Origin: Stutzerimonas stutzeri
GTDB lineage: Bacteria; Pseudomonadota; Gammaproteobacteria; Pseudomonadales; Pseudomonadaceae
Assembly: GCF_015291885.1 (NCBI RefSeq)
Contig: NZ_CP036186.1
Span: 1,381,001 to 1,445,000 of the forward strand
DNA length: 64,000 nt
Reading direction: 5' to 3'
A model generated the notes under the pieces. It was not told where the DNA came from. It did no database searches and saw nothing but the letters and a program-made list of their open reading frames with translations. A program made the position numbers and the translations under genes. The stretch's first letter is position 1, and every line of letters begins with the position of its first letter. This document shows, in pieces, positions 7,116 through 14,689 of this stretch.

Positions 7116-7988
7116 ATGCGTTACCTGCTTTTCGCGCTCGCTTTATGGCTCCCGCTCTCACTGCACGCAGCTGACAAGCTCAACGTGGTGACGAGCTTCA
7201 GCATCCTGGCGGACTTGACCCGCGAGGTGGGTGGCGATCGTATCGAACTCACCAATCTGGTCGGTGCTGACGCCGACGCTCACCTCTACGAGCCCAGCCC
7301 GGACGATGCCAAGGCGCTGCTGCGTGCCGACCTGATCATCGCCAACGGATTGGGTTTCGAGCCGTGGCTGGAGCGCGTACTTGCCAGCAGCGAGCCCAAG
7401 GGCAAGCGCATCAATGCCAGTGCGGGTGTGGTTCCGTTGATGCTGGATGAGGACGGTGAGCGAGTACCCGATCCGCACGCCTGGCAGAGCCTGACCAATG
7501 CCGAGATCTACGTGCGCAACATTGCCAAGGCACTCGGCGAACTGGACCCGGCCAATCTCGATGCTTACAACGAGCGTCGCGACGCTTACCTGACCCGTCT
7601 GCATGCGCTGCTGAAAAAAGCGGACGCCCAGATTGCTGGTTTGCCCGCAAGCCAGCGCAAGGTTGTCACCAGCCATGATGCATTTGGTTATCTAGGGCAG
7701 GCCTGGCAGCTGGCCTTCATCGCACCGCAAGGGTTGTCCACCCATGACGAACCTTCTGCGGCTGAAGTCGCGGCCTTGATTCGGCAGATACGCAGCGAAG
7801 GGGTGCGGGCGGTTTTCGTCGAGAACATTCGCGACCCGCGACTGATCCAGCAAATAGCCGACGAGGCTGGCGCTAAGGTCGGTGGGACTCTGTATTCGGA
7901 CGCACTGGCCAGTGAGGGGCCGGCCAGTACCTACCTTGGCATGTTCGAGCACAACCTGGACACGCTGATGGCTGCGCTGAAGCCGTAA
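7116..7988 (+). CDS. znuA: Metal-binding periplasmic protein of the zinc/manganese ABC transporter
   Basis: This 290-residue cluster A-I (TroA/ZnuA-like) solute-binding protein has a signal peptide, MRYLLFALALWLPLSLHA. Four expected metal ligands are visible: His in DAHLYEPSPDD, His in DPHAWQ, His in TSHDAFGY, and Asp in LYSDALASEG. It lacks the His-rich loop usual in ZnuA of E. coli and Pseudomonas, so it resembles AztC- or MntC-like members. ATG 7116 has GAGG eight bases upstream; an in-frame TTG at 7107 was rejected. Zinc is favoured because of the Zur-like box, but manganese cannot be excluded. Confidence 0.82.
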   Translation: MRYLLFALALWLPLSLHAADKLNVVTSFSILADLTREVGGDRIELTNLVGADADAHLYEPSPDDAKALLRADLIIANGLGFEPWLERVLASSEPKGKRINASAGVVPLMLDEDGERVPDPHAWQSLTNAEIYVRNIAKALGELDPANLDAYNERRDAYLTRLHALLKKADAQIAGLPASQRKVVTSHDAFGYLGQAWQLAFIAPQGLSTHDEPSAAEVAALIRQIRSEGVRAVFVENIRDPRLIQQIADEAGAKVGGTLYSDALASEGPASTYLGMFEHNLDTLMAALKP

Positions 7989-8027
7989 GACGGATCGCGC
8001 TGTTCATTGAGCGTGGCGCAACTTGGT

Positions 8028-8052
8028 GGTGGATGTGAAAGCGACATCCACC
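8028..8052. repeat. GGTGGA...TCCACC hairpin repeat, copy 1
   Basis: GGTGGATGT-gaaagcg-ACATCCACC is a perfect 9-bp stem, followed by CTACG. It shares end sequences and loop style with copies at 10606-10631 and 10655-10680, while the inner stem differs in a base-paired way. It lies downstream of the metal transporter operon. Confidence 0.6.
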
Positions 8053-8111
8053 CTACGAGCTGCATGCCAGGACAGGCATAGGGTGGACCGGCGGCACTCC
8101 GTTGCCATGAG

Positions 8112-8176
8112 GTAGGGTGGGCTTTAGCCCACCAATCGTTTCCGGCCCCGTCGCGGTGGGCTGAAGCCCACCCTAC
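8112..8176. repeat. Nested double palindrome (REP/BIME-like)
   Basis: Two hairpins, GGTGGGCTTTAGCCCACC and GGTGGGCTGAAGCCCACC, face each other, and the outer ends GTAGGGTGGGCT / AGCCCACCCTAC are also inverted repeats. A degraded relative follows at about 8230-8262. The 7989-8320 gap between znuA and guaD consists largely of such repeats and has no gene that I can see. Confidence 0.65.
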
Positions 8177-8320
8177 AGTGGACGAAGCCCGCGGTGCGGC
8201 ATGCGGTCTTCACTTGTGGGGCTGCGTAAGGTGGGCCGGGCGGCGCTCCGCTTTAGCCAACCAGATTCGCGTGTCTCAATACTCGCGACATCGAAACCCA
8301 TTTCCACAGCGGTATTCGGC

Positions 8321-9625
8321 TTACGCTTTCCGGTGCACCGAAACGCCGGCGGCGTAGGTCTCCTTCACCGCGCGGTCGTCGCCGAGGATCATCAGAGCGA
8401 AAAGCTTTTCCTGCAGCGTCGAGGCCTGGCTCAGTCGGTAGCTGATCAGCGGCGTCGCCTTGTAGTCGAGCACCACGAAGTCGGCGTCCTTGCCCGGCTG
8501 CAGGTTGCCGATCTTGTCGTCCAGATAGAGCGCCCGCGCACCGCCCAGGGTCGCCAGATACAGCGCTTTGAACGCATCGAGCTTCTGGCCCTGCAGCTGC
8601 AACACCTTGTACGCCTCGTTAAGGCTGGCAAGCTGCGAGAAGCTGGTGCCGCCGCCCACGTCCGTACCCAGACCGACGCGCACGCCATAGCCTTCCACCT
8701 TGGCCAGGTCGAACAGACCGCTTCCGAGGAACAGGTTGGAGGTGGGGCAGAAGGCAACGGCCGAACCGGTCTCGCCGAGGCGTTTGCACTCGTCATCGCA
8801 CAGGTGAACGCCGTGGGCGAAGACCGAGCGCGGGCCGATCAGGCCGTGGTGGTCGTAGACGTCCAGATAGCCCTTGCGCTCGGGGAACAGCTCCTTGACC
8901 CATTCGACCTCCTGCTTGTTCTCGGAGATGTGGGTGTGCATGTACAGATCGGGAAATTCGGCGAACAGCTTGCCGGCCAGGGTGAGCTGCTCCGGCGTGC
9001 TGGTCGGGGCGAAGCGTGGAGTGACGGCGTAGTGCAGACGGCCCTTGCCGTGCCAGCGCTCGATCAGCTCGCGGCTGTCGGCATAGCCGGACTCGGCGGT
9101 GTCGGTGAGGAAGTCCGGTGCATTGCGATCCATCAGCACCTTGCCGGCGATCATCCGCAGGTTGAGCTTTTCCGCCGCTTCGAAGAAGGCGTCTACCGAT
9201 TGCTTGTGCACCGTGCCGAATACCAGCGCGGTGGTGGTGCCGTTGCGCAGCAGCTCGCCGAGGAACAGCTCGGCCTGCTCGCGGGCATGCGCCATGTCGC
9301 TGAAACGGCCCTCGTTTGGGAAGGTGTAGGTTTCCAGCCAGTCGAGCAGCTGCGCGCCGTAGGAGCCGATGACGCCGACCTGCGGGTAGTGGATATGGGT
9401 ATCGACGAAGCCAGGGGTAATCAGCGCATCCGGGTATTCGACTATCTCTGTGCCGGCCGCTAGGGTCGGCAGCAGCTCGGCGGCATGGCCGATGCGTGCG
9501 ACCTTGCCGTCCTCGACGATCAGCAGGCCGTCCTCGAAGTATTCATGGGATTGCTCGATGCCCACGTCGCGCGGGTCGGCGAGGCAGTGGAGCAGGGCGG
9601 CACGGTAGGCTTTGGTGCTTGGCAT
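8321..9625 (-). CDS. guaD: Guanine deaminase
   Basis: This 434-residue amidohydrolase deaminates guanine to xanthine, feeding the xanthine dehydrogenase encoded just upstream. Zinc ligands are His77 and His79 in VDTHIHYPQ, later His in MHTHISENKQEVEW and HGVHLCDDE, and Asp in GLGTDVGGG; the GuaD-type YTFPNEGRF segment is also present. The frame is open to 9667, but MPSTKAYRAALLHCL from 9625 matches the usual N-terminus. It is the last gene of the leftward purine-oxidation set. Confidence 0.95.
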   Translation of the reverse strand: MPSTKAYRAALLHCLADPRDVGIEQSHEYFEDGLLIVEDGKVARIGHAAELLPTLAAGTEIVEYPDALITPGFVDTHIHYPQVGVIGSYGAQLLDWLETYTFPNEGRFSDMAHAREQAELFLGELLRNGTTTALVFGTVHKQSVDAFFEAAEKLNLRMIAGKVLMDRNAPDFLTDTAESGYADSRELIERWHGKGRLHYAVTPRFAPTSTPEQLTLAGKLFAEFPDLYMHTHISENKQEVEWVKELFPERKGYLDVYDHHGLIGPRSVFAHGVHLCDDECKRLGETGSAVAFCPTSNLFLGSGLFDLAKVEGYGVRVGLGTDVGGGTSFSQLASLNEAYKVLQLQGQKLDAFKALYLATLGGARALYLDDKIGNLQPGKDADFVVLDYKATPLISYRLSQASTLQEKLFALMILGDDRAVKETYAAGVSVHRKA

Positions 9626-9711
9626 GGTGACTCTCGAAAATCGTTGTGTGAGGTGATGCGTTGACATGGGCAGGCCGTCGCCGGAGGTGTGCCTGCCACA
9701 AGGTCGGGTGG

Positions 9712-10572
9712 TCAGTTTGTCTGGGCGCGGCGCGAAGCGGGGACCAGCATCGGTACCGGCTTTTCGCCGTCCCCGGTTTTCTCGCCGCCCTTTTCACCGA
9801 AATGCGCGTTGTAGGTGGCGATCACCTCGCCGGCGATGGACACGGCGATCTCCACCGGCAGCTTGCCCTTCACCTCGGCGATGCCCATCGGGCAGCGCAT
9901 GCGTTGCACCGTTTCGGCCCCGAAGCCACGGTCCCGCAGGCGGTGTTCGAACCTGGCGCGTTTGCTCTTCGAGCCGATCAGCCCGTAGTAGGTGAAATCG
10001 TTGCGCGAAAGGATCGCGGCGGTCAGTTCCAGGTCGAGCTGATGATTGTGGGTCATGACGATGAAGTAGCTGCCGGCGGGCATGTTATCCACTTCCTCGA
10101 CCACATCGTCGTTGACCACCTTTTCCACGCCGTGCGGAATCTCGGCGGGGAATTCGTTATCGCGCGAATCGATCCAGCGCACCTTGCACGGCAGGCTGGC
10201 CAGTAGCGGCACCAGCGCGCGCCCGACATGCCCGGCCCCGAACACGGCGATATGCGCCTGCGGCTGGCCCATGGGCTCGAACAGCAGCACCGTGGCGCCA
10301 CCGCAGCACTGGCCGAGGCTGGCGCCGAGGGAGAAGCGCTCGAGGCGGGTGTCATGGCTGCGCCTTTCCAGCATTTCGCGGGCGATCTGCTGGGCCTTGT
10401 ATTCCAGGTGGCCGCCGCCGATGGTGTCGTACAGGCGCTCACGGCTGACCACCATCTTCGAGCCGGCATTGCGCGGCGTTGAGCCGCGCTCCTCGATGAT
10501 GGTCACCAGTACGCAAGGTTCGCCTTGGTGTTGCAGGTCGGCGAGTGCTTCGATCCAGGCCGTGTTGCTCAT
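9712..10572 (-). CDS. xdhC: Xanthine dehydrogenase accessory protein (MoCo sulfuration/insertion factor)
   Basis: This 286-residue XdhC binds molybdenum cofactor, promotes its sulfuration and inserts it into XdhB. The N-terminal CoxI/XdhC part contains ERGSTPRNAGSKM, GGGHLE and GQCCGG (about residues 29-92). A Rossmann part follows with VFGAGHVG at about 110-117 and GLIGSKSKRARF. ATG 10572 has AAGGA seven bases upstream. The gene follows xdhB after a 115-bp gap that holds two hairpin repeats, unlike the overlapping xdhA/xdhB junction, so its expression level may be set separately. Confidence 0.94.
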   Translation of the reverse strand: MSNTAWIEALADLQHQGEPCVLVTIIEERGSTPRNAGSKMVVSRERLYDTIGGGHLEYKAQQIAREMLERRSHDTRLERFSLGASLGQCCGGATVLLFEPMGQPQAHIAVFGAGHVGRALVPLLASLPCKVRWIDSRDNEFPAEIPHGVEKVVNDDVVEEVDNMPAGSYFIVMTHNHQLDLELTAAILSRNDFTYYGLIGSKSKRARFEHRLRDRGFGAETVQRMRCPMGIAEVKGKLPVEIAVSIAGEVIATYNAHFGEKGGEKTGDGEKPVPMLVPASRRAQTN

Positions 10573-10605
10573 GTAAATGTCCTTCGTAGTGCGGATGGCC
10601 GCCCC

Positions 10606-10631
10606 GTGGAAGACCGCGAAGCGTCTTCCAC
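10606..10631. repeat. GTGGA...TCCAC hairpin repeat, copy 2
   Basis: GTGGAAGAC-cgcgaagc-GTCTTCCAC is a perfect 9-bp stem in the xdhB-xdhC intergenic region. It has the same ends as copy 1 with a different, still complementary, inner stem. Confidence 0.6.
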
Positions 10632-10654
10632 CGATACGTTCGTATTGCGCCAAT

Positions 10655-10680
10655 GGTGGACAAGCGGAGCGTTGTCCACC
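10655..10680. repeat. GGTGGA...TCCACC hairpin repeat, copy 3
   Basis: GGTGGACAA-gcggagcg-TTGTCCACC is followed by CTACG, just as in copy 1. It lies 7 bases beyond the xdhB stop, so it may mark or protect the xdhB 3' end. Confidence 0.6.
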
Positions 10681-10687
10681 CTACGGG

Positions 10688-13084
10688 TCAGTGCGCGGTT
10701 TCCACGGCGGGCTCCGGTAGGGACGCCGCCTGCTTCAACTTGCGCATCTGCTCCACGCCCCAGAGCACCCGCTCCGGCGTCGCTGGCGCGTCGATCTTCG
10801 GCTGAACCTTGTAATCCGCCAGGCTCGCCACGGCGTCTTTGATCGCGCACCAGACGGATATCCCGAGCATGAACGGCGGCTCGCCCACGGCCTTGGAGTG
10901 AAACACGGTGTCTTCGGGGTTCTTGCGGTTCTCCACCAGCTTGACCCGCAGATCCAGCGGCATGTCCGCCACCGCCGGGATCTTGTAGCTGGCCGGGCCA
11001 CTGGTCATCAGCTTGCCCTTGTCGTTCCAGACCAGCTCTTCCATGGTCAGCCAGCCCAGGCCCTGGACGAAGCCGCCTTCGACCTGGCCGATATCGATGG
11101 CCGGGTTCAGCGAGGCGCCGACGTCATGCAGGATGTCGCTGCGCAGCATCTTGTATTCGCCGGTCAGGGTGTCGACGATCACTTCCGAACAGGCCGCGCC
11201 GTAGGCGTAGTAGTAGAACGGCCTGCCGCGCGCCTGGCTGCGGTCGTAGTAGATCTTCGGTGTGCGGTAAAAACCGGTGGACGACAGCGAAACCTGGCCG
11301 AAATAGGCCTGCTGGATCAGCTCATCGAAGCTGATGTACTGGTCGCGCAGGCGCACCTGGCCATTCTTGAACTCGACATCTTCCTCGAAGATCTGCCACT
11401 TGCGCGCGGCGAACTCCACCAGCCGCTGCTTGATGGTCTGCGCGGCATTTTGCGCCGCCTTGCCGTTGAGGTCGGTGCCGCTGCTTGCTGCCGTCGGCGA
11501 AGTGTTCGGCACTTTGTCGGTATTGGTCGCGGTGATCTGGATGCGGTCGATATCGACCTGGAACACCTCGGCCACCACCTGGGCGACCTTGGTGTTCAGG
11601 CCCTGACCCATCTCGGTGCCGCCATGGTTCAGGTGGATGCTGCCATCGGTGTAGACGTGCACCAGTGCACCACCCTGGTTGAGGAAACTGGCGGTGAAGC
11701 TGATGCCGAATTTCACCGGCGTCAGCGCCAGGCCCTTCTTCAGGATCGGGCTTGCGGCATTGAACGCGCGGATCTCTTCGCGTCGCTTTGCATAGTTGCT
11801 GCTGGCTTCCAGTTCGGCGGTCATCTCCTCGAGCATGTTGTGCTCGACGGTCTGGTAGTAGTGGGTGACGTTACGCTCGGTCTTGCCGTAGTAGTTGCGC
11901 TTGCGCACCTCGAGCGGGTCCTTGCCCAACTCGCGGGCCACTGCGTCCATGATTTCCTCGATGGCGACCATGCCCTGCGGCCCGCCAAAGCCGCGGTAGG
12001 CGGTGTTCGAGGCCAGGTTGGTCTTGCAGCGATGGCCGTTGATGGTGGCATCGCCCAGGTAATAGGCGTTGTCGGAGTGAAACATGGCGCGGTCGACGAT
12101 GGAGCCGGAGAGGTCCGGCGAGTAGCCGCAGTTGCCGGCAAGGTCGATCTCGATGCCATGCAGCAGACCGTCGTCATCGAAACCGACGTCGTACTCGACA
12201 TAGAACGGGTGGCGCTTGCCGGTCATGGTCATGTCTTCCATGCGTGGCAGGCGCATCTTGGTCGGGCGGCCGGTGAGGTGCGCGATCACTGCGCACATGC
12301 ACGCAGGGCCGGCGGCCTGGGTTTCCTTGCCGCCAAAGCCACCACCCATGCGGCGCATGTCGATGACGATCTTGTTCATCGAGACGCCGAGCACTTCAGC
12401 GACGAGCTTCTGCACCTCGGTGGGGTTTTGCGTGGAGGTGTAGACGATCATGCCGCCGTCTTCGGTCGGCATCACCGAGGAAACCTGAGTTTCCAGATAG
12501 AAGTGCTCCTGACCACCGATATGCAGGCTGCCTTGCAGGCGGCGTGGTGCCGTCGCTAGTGCGGCACTGGAGTCGCCGCGCTTGTGGGTGTGGCTGTCGA
12601 GCACGAAGTGCTTCTTGTGCAGCGCCTCGACCACGTCGAGCACCGGCTCCAGATCCTCGTATTCGATGATCGCGGCCATGGCCGCCTTGCGTGCGGCTTC
12701 CAGGCTGTCGGCAGCCACGGCGATCACCGGCTGGCCGATGAACTCGACCTTGCCGTCGGCCAGCAGCGGGTCGCCGGGCAATACTGCGCCGATATCCAGC
12801 TGCCCAGGTATATCCTGAGCGGTGATGGCGATGGCCACGCCCGGCACCTCATAGCACGGCGCCGTGTCGATGCGGACGATGCGGGCGTGGGCGCGGTCGC
12901 TCATGCGTGCATAGATATGCAGCTGATTGGGAAACTCCAGGCGATCGTCGACGTACACCGCCTCGCCAGAGACGTGCTTGGGCGCGCTGTCGTGCTTGAC
13001 GCTCTTGCCGACGCCGGTGACCAGATCCTCGGTAAACAGCGCCGCGATTTCTTCCTGAGTGCGGGTGGTTACGTGGTTAGACAT
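10688..13084 (-). CDS. xdhB: Xanthine dehydrogenase, molybdopterin-binding subunit
   Basis: This 798-residue large subunit carries the molybdenum cofactor and oxidises hypoxanthine and xanthine to urate. Features include SVKHDSAPKHVSGEAVYVDD at the N-terminus, the MoCo segment RRMGGGFGGKETQA, AYRGFGGPQGM, NHGGTEMGQGLNTK, and the C-terminal KAVGEPPFMLG that contains the expected catalytic Glu. Length is normal for two-subunit bacterial XDH. Its ATG overlaps the xdhA stop by eight bases, which suggests coupled synthesis of the partners. Confidence 0.96.
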   Translation of the reverse strand: MSNHVTTRTQEEIAALFTEDLVTGVGKSVKHDSAPKHVSGEAVYVDDRLEFPNQLHIYARMSDRAHARIVRIDTAPCYEVPGVAIAITAQDIPGQLDIGAVLPGDPLLADGKVEFIGQPVIAVAADSLEAARKAAMAAIIEYEDLEPVLDVVEALHKKHFVLDSHTHKRGDSSAALATAPRRLQGSLHIGGQEHFYLETQVSSVMPTEDGGMIVYTSTQNPTEVQKLVAEVLGVSMNKIVIDMRRMGGGFGGKETQAAGPACMCAVIAHLTGRPTKMRLPRMEDMTMTGKRHPFYVEYDVGFDDDGLLHGIEIDLAGNCGYSPDLSGSIVDRAMFHSDNAYYLGDATINGHRCKTNLASNTAYRGFGGPQGMVAIEEIMDAVARELGKDPLEVRKRNYYGKTERNVTHYYQTVEHNMLEEMTAELEASSNYAKRREEIRAFNAASPILKKGLALTPVKFGISFTASFLNQGGALVHVYTDGSIHLNHGGTEMGQGLNTKVAQVVAEVFQVDIDRIQITATNTDKVPNTSPTAASSGTDLNGKAAQNAAQTIKQRLVEFAARKWQIFEEDVEFKNGQVRLRDQYISFDELIQQAYFGQVSLSSTGFYRTPKIYYDRSQARGRPFYYYAYGAACSEVIVDTLTGEYKMLRSDILHDVGASLNPAIDIGQVEGGFVQGLGWLTMEELVWNDKGKLMTSGPASYKIPAVADMPLDLRVKLVENRKNPEDTVFHSKAVGEPPFMLGISVWCAIKDAVASLADYKVQPKIDAPATPERVLWGVEQMRKLKQAASLPEPAVETAH

Positions 13085-14528
13085 AAGCGGTCACCCTCGT
13101 TTCGGTCTTCGGTGCGTGTTGTTCGAGGAAGCATTTGCGCAGCAGGTTCTGTGCGACCAGCAGGCGATACTCGCGGCTGGCGCGGAAGTCGGTCAGCGGC
13201 GTGAAGTCTTCGGCCAGCGCATCGCAGGCCGCTTCCACGGTCTGCTGGTTCCACGGCGCGCCGTTCAGGGTCGCTTCGCAGGCCGCGGCACGTTTGGGGA
13301 TCGCCGCCATGCCGCCGAAGGCAACGCGGGCATCGGTAATCACGCCGTCAGTGATCTGCAGGTCGAACGTGGCGCAGACAGCGGAGATGTCGTCGTCCAG
13401 TCGCTTGGAAACCTTGTAGGCGCGGAACAGGCGATCCGGTGTGGCGCGTGGCACTCGTACCTTCTCGATGAATTCTCCGGGCTGGCGCGCGGTGACCTTG
13501 TAGTCGATGAAGTAATCCTCGAGTGGCAGGGTGCGGCTGCTGGCGCCCTTGCGCAGGACTACTTCGGCACCCAGGGCGATCAGCAGCGGCGGCGAGTCGC
13601 CGATCGGCGAGGCGTTGCCGATGTTGCCCCCCAGCGTGCCCTGGTTGCGGATCTGCTGCGAGGCGAAGCGCTGCAGCAGCTCGCCGAAATCCGGGTACTC
13701 GGCGGCCAGCGCTGCGTAACAGTCGGTAAGCGGGGCGGCGGCACCGATCTCGATATGGCGGTCGGTGATCTGGACCTGCTTCATCTCGGTGATCTGCCCG
13801 ACATGGATCATCACCGGCAGCTCGCGATGGAACTGGGTGACCTCCAGCGCCAGGTCGGTGCCGCCGGCGAGCAGCCGTGCTTGCGGATTGGCGGCATACA
13901 GCTCGGCCAGCTCAGCGACTGTCAGCGGTGACAGGCTGCGCTTTTCGCCGTCGTTCAGTTCGGCCGTTTCACGCGGCGCGATGCGCTGCAGCTGGGCAAT
14001 GGTTTCAGCCTCGCGGGCGTCGAACTGGTCCGGTGCGGTCTGCTCGCAAGCCTGTTCGGCAGCGGCGAGGATCGGCCGGTAGCCGGTGCAGCGGCAGAGG
14101 TTGCCGGCCAGGGCTTCGTGGGTCTGATGTGGATCGTAGGTCTGCACGCCGTCGCCGCGATTCTTCTGCAAGGCGAACAGGCTCATGACGAAGCCGGGAG
14201 TACAGAAGCCGCACTGCGAGCCGTGGCAATCGACCATCGCCTGCTGGACGCTGTGCAGCTGACCCTGATGCTTGAGGTCTTCGACGGTGATCAGTTGCTT
14301 GCCGTGCAGGGCGCAGACGAAGGTCAGGCAGGAGTTCAGGGTGCGGTAGCGCAGCCGATCACCGACCAGTTCGCCGACCACGACGGTACAGGCGCCACAG
14401 TCGCCGGAGGCACAGCCTTCCTTGGTGCCCGTCTTGCCGCGGTGTTCGCGCAGGTACTGCAGCACCGTGGTGTTGGGGTCGAGAGCCTGCTCGCTGCGCA
14501 GCTCACGATTGAGGAGAAACTGGATCAA
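13077..14528 (-). CDS. xdhA: Xanthine dehydrogenase, iron-sulfur/FAD subunit
   Basis: This 483-residue small subunit passes electrons from the molybdenum centre to NAD. The first [2Fe-2S] ligands are Cys39, Cys44, Cys47 and Cys67. The second cluster uses Cys106, Cys109, Cys145 and Cys147 (QCGFC and CRC). A CO-dehydrogenase-type FAD domain follows from about residue 180, with RLLAGGTDLALEV and GTLGGNIGNASPIGD. The start is a TTG at 14528 with GGAGG seven bases upstream; it gives the usual IQFLLNRELRSEQ N-terminus, and the longer frame has no comparable site. Two TGAC-N6-GTCA boxes lie 50-85 bases upstream. Confidence 0.95.
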   Translation of the reverse strand: MIQFLLNRELRSEQALDPNTTVLQYLREHRGKTGTKEGCASGDCGACTVVVGELVGDRLRYRTLNSCLTFVCALHGKQLITVEDLKHQGQLHSVQQAMVDCHGSQCGFCTPGFVMSLFALQKNRGDGVQTYDPHQTHEALAGNLCRCTGYRPILAAAEQACEQTAPDQFDAREAETIAQLQRIAPRETAELNDGEKRSLSPLTVAELAELYAANPQARLLAGGTDLALEVTQFHRELPVMIHVGQITEMKQVQITDRHIEIGAAAPLTDCYAALAAEYPDFGELLQRFASQQIRNQGTLGGNIGNASPIGDSPPLLIALGAEVVLRKGASSRTLPLEDYFIDYKVTARQPGEFIEKVRVPRATPDRLFRAYKVSKRLDDDISAVCATFDLQITDGVITDARVAFGGMAAIPKRAAACEATLNGAPWNQQTVEAACDALAEDFTPLTDFRASREYRLLVAQNLLRKCFLEQHAPKTETRVTAYV

Positions 14529-14576
14529 GGCGGTGCCTCCGACTGTTGTTGTTCTGACGCGCAAATTATCGCTATC

Positions 14577-14590
14577 TGACTTTTCGGTCA
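14577..14590. promoter_or_regulatory. TGAC-N6-GTCA box 1 upstream of xdhA
   Basis: TGACTTTTCGGTCA lies about 50 bases before the xdhA TTG. Read on the minus strand (TGACCGAAAAGTCA) it differs by one base from the permease box at 4248-4261. Confidence 0.5.
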
Positions 14591-14599
14591 ACTTATTCC

Positions 14600-14613
14600 T
14601 GACTCAAAAGTCA
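14600..14613. promoter_or_regulatory. TGAC-N6-GTCA box 2 upstream of xdhA
   Basis: TGACTCAAAAGTCA has the same arms and spacing as box 1. The centres are 23 bases apart, about two helical turns, suggesting cooperative binding on one DNA face. Confidence 0.45.
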
Positions 14614-14689
14614 ATGCGGCATGCGCGCGCAGGTCGGGCGAGGGCTGGGTGGCCATCGCCCGGTTCTTCCTACTGCAAGTAAAGCCCGC

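Noticed and set aside
8201-9463. Plus-strand frame of 420 codons opposite guaD
   Set aside because: guaD has all amidohydrolase metal ligands; the opposite frame shows no domain and is a composition shadow.
10898-12559. Plus-strand frame of 553 codons opposite xdhB
   Set aside because: Its length is notable, but it lies wholly within xdhB, which is full-length with intact MoCo motifs. The sequence is low in complexity and without domains.
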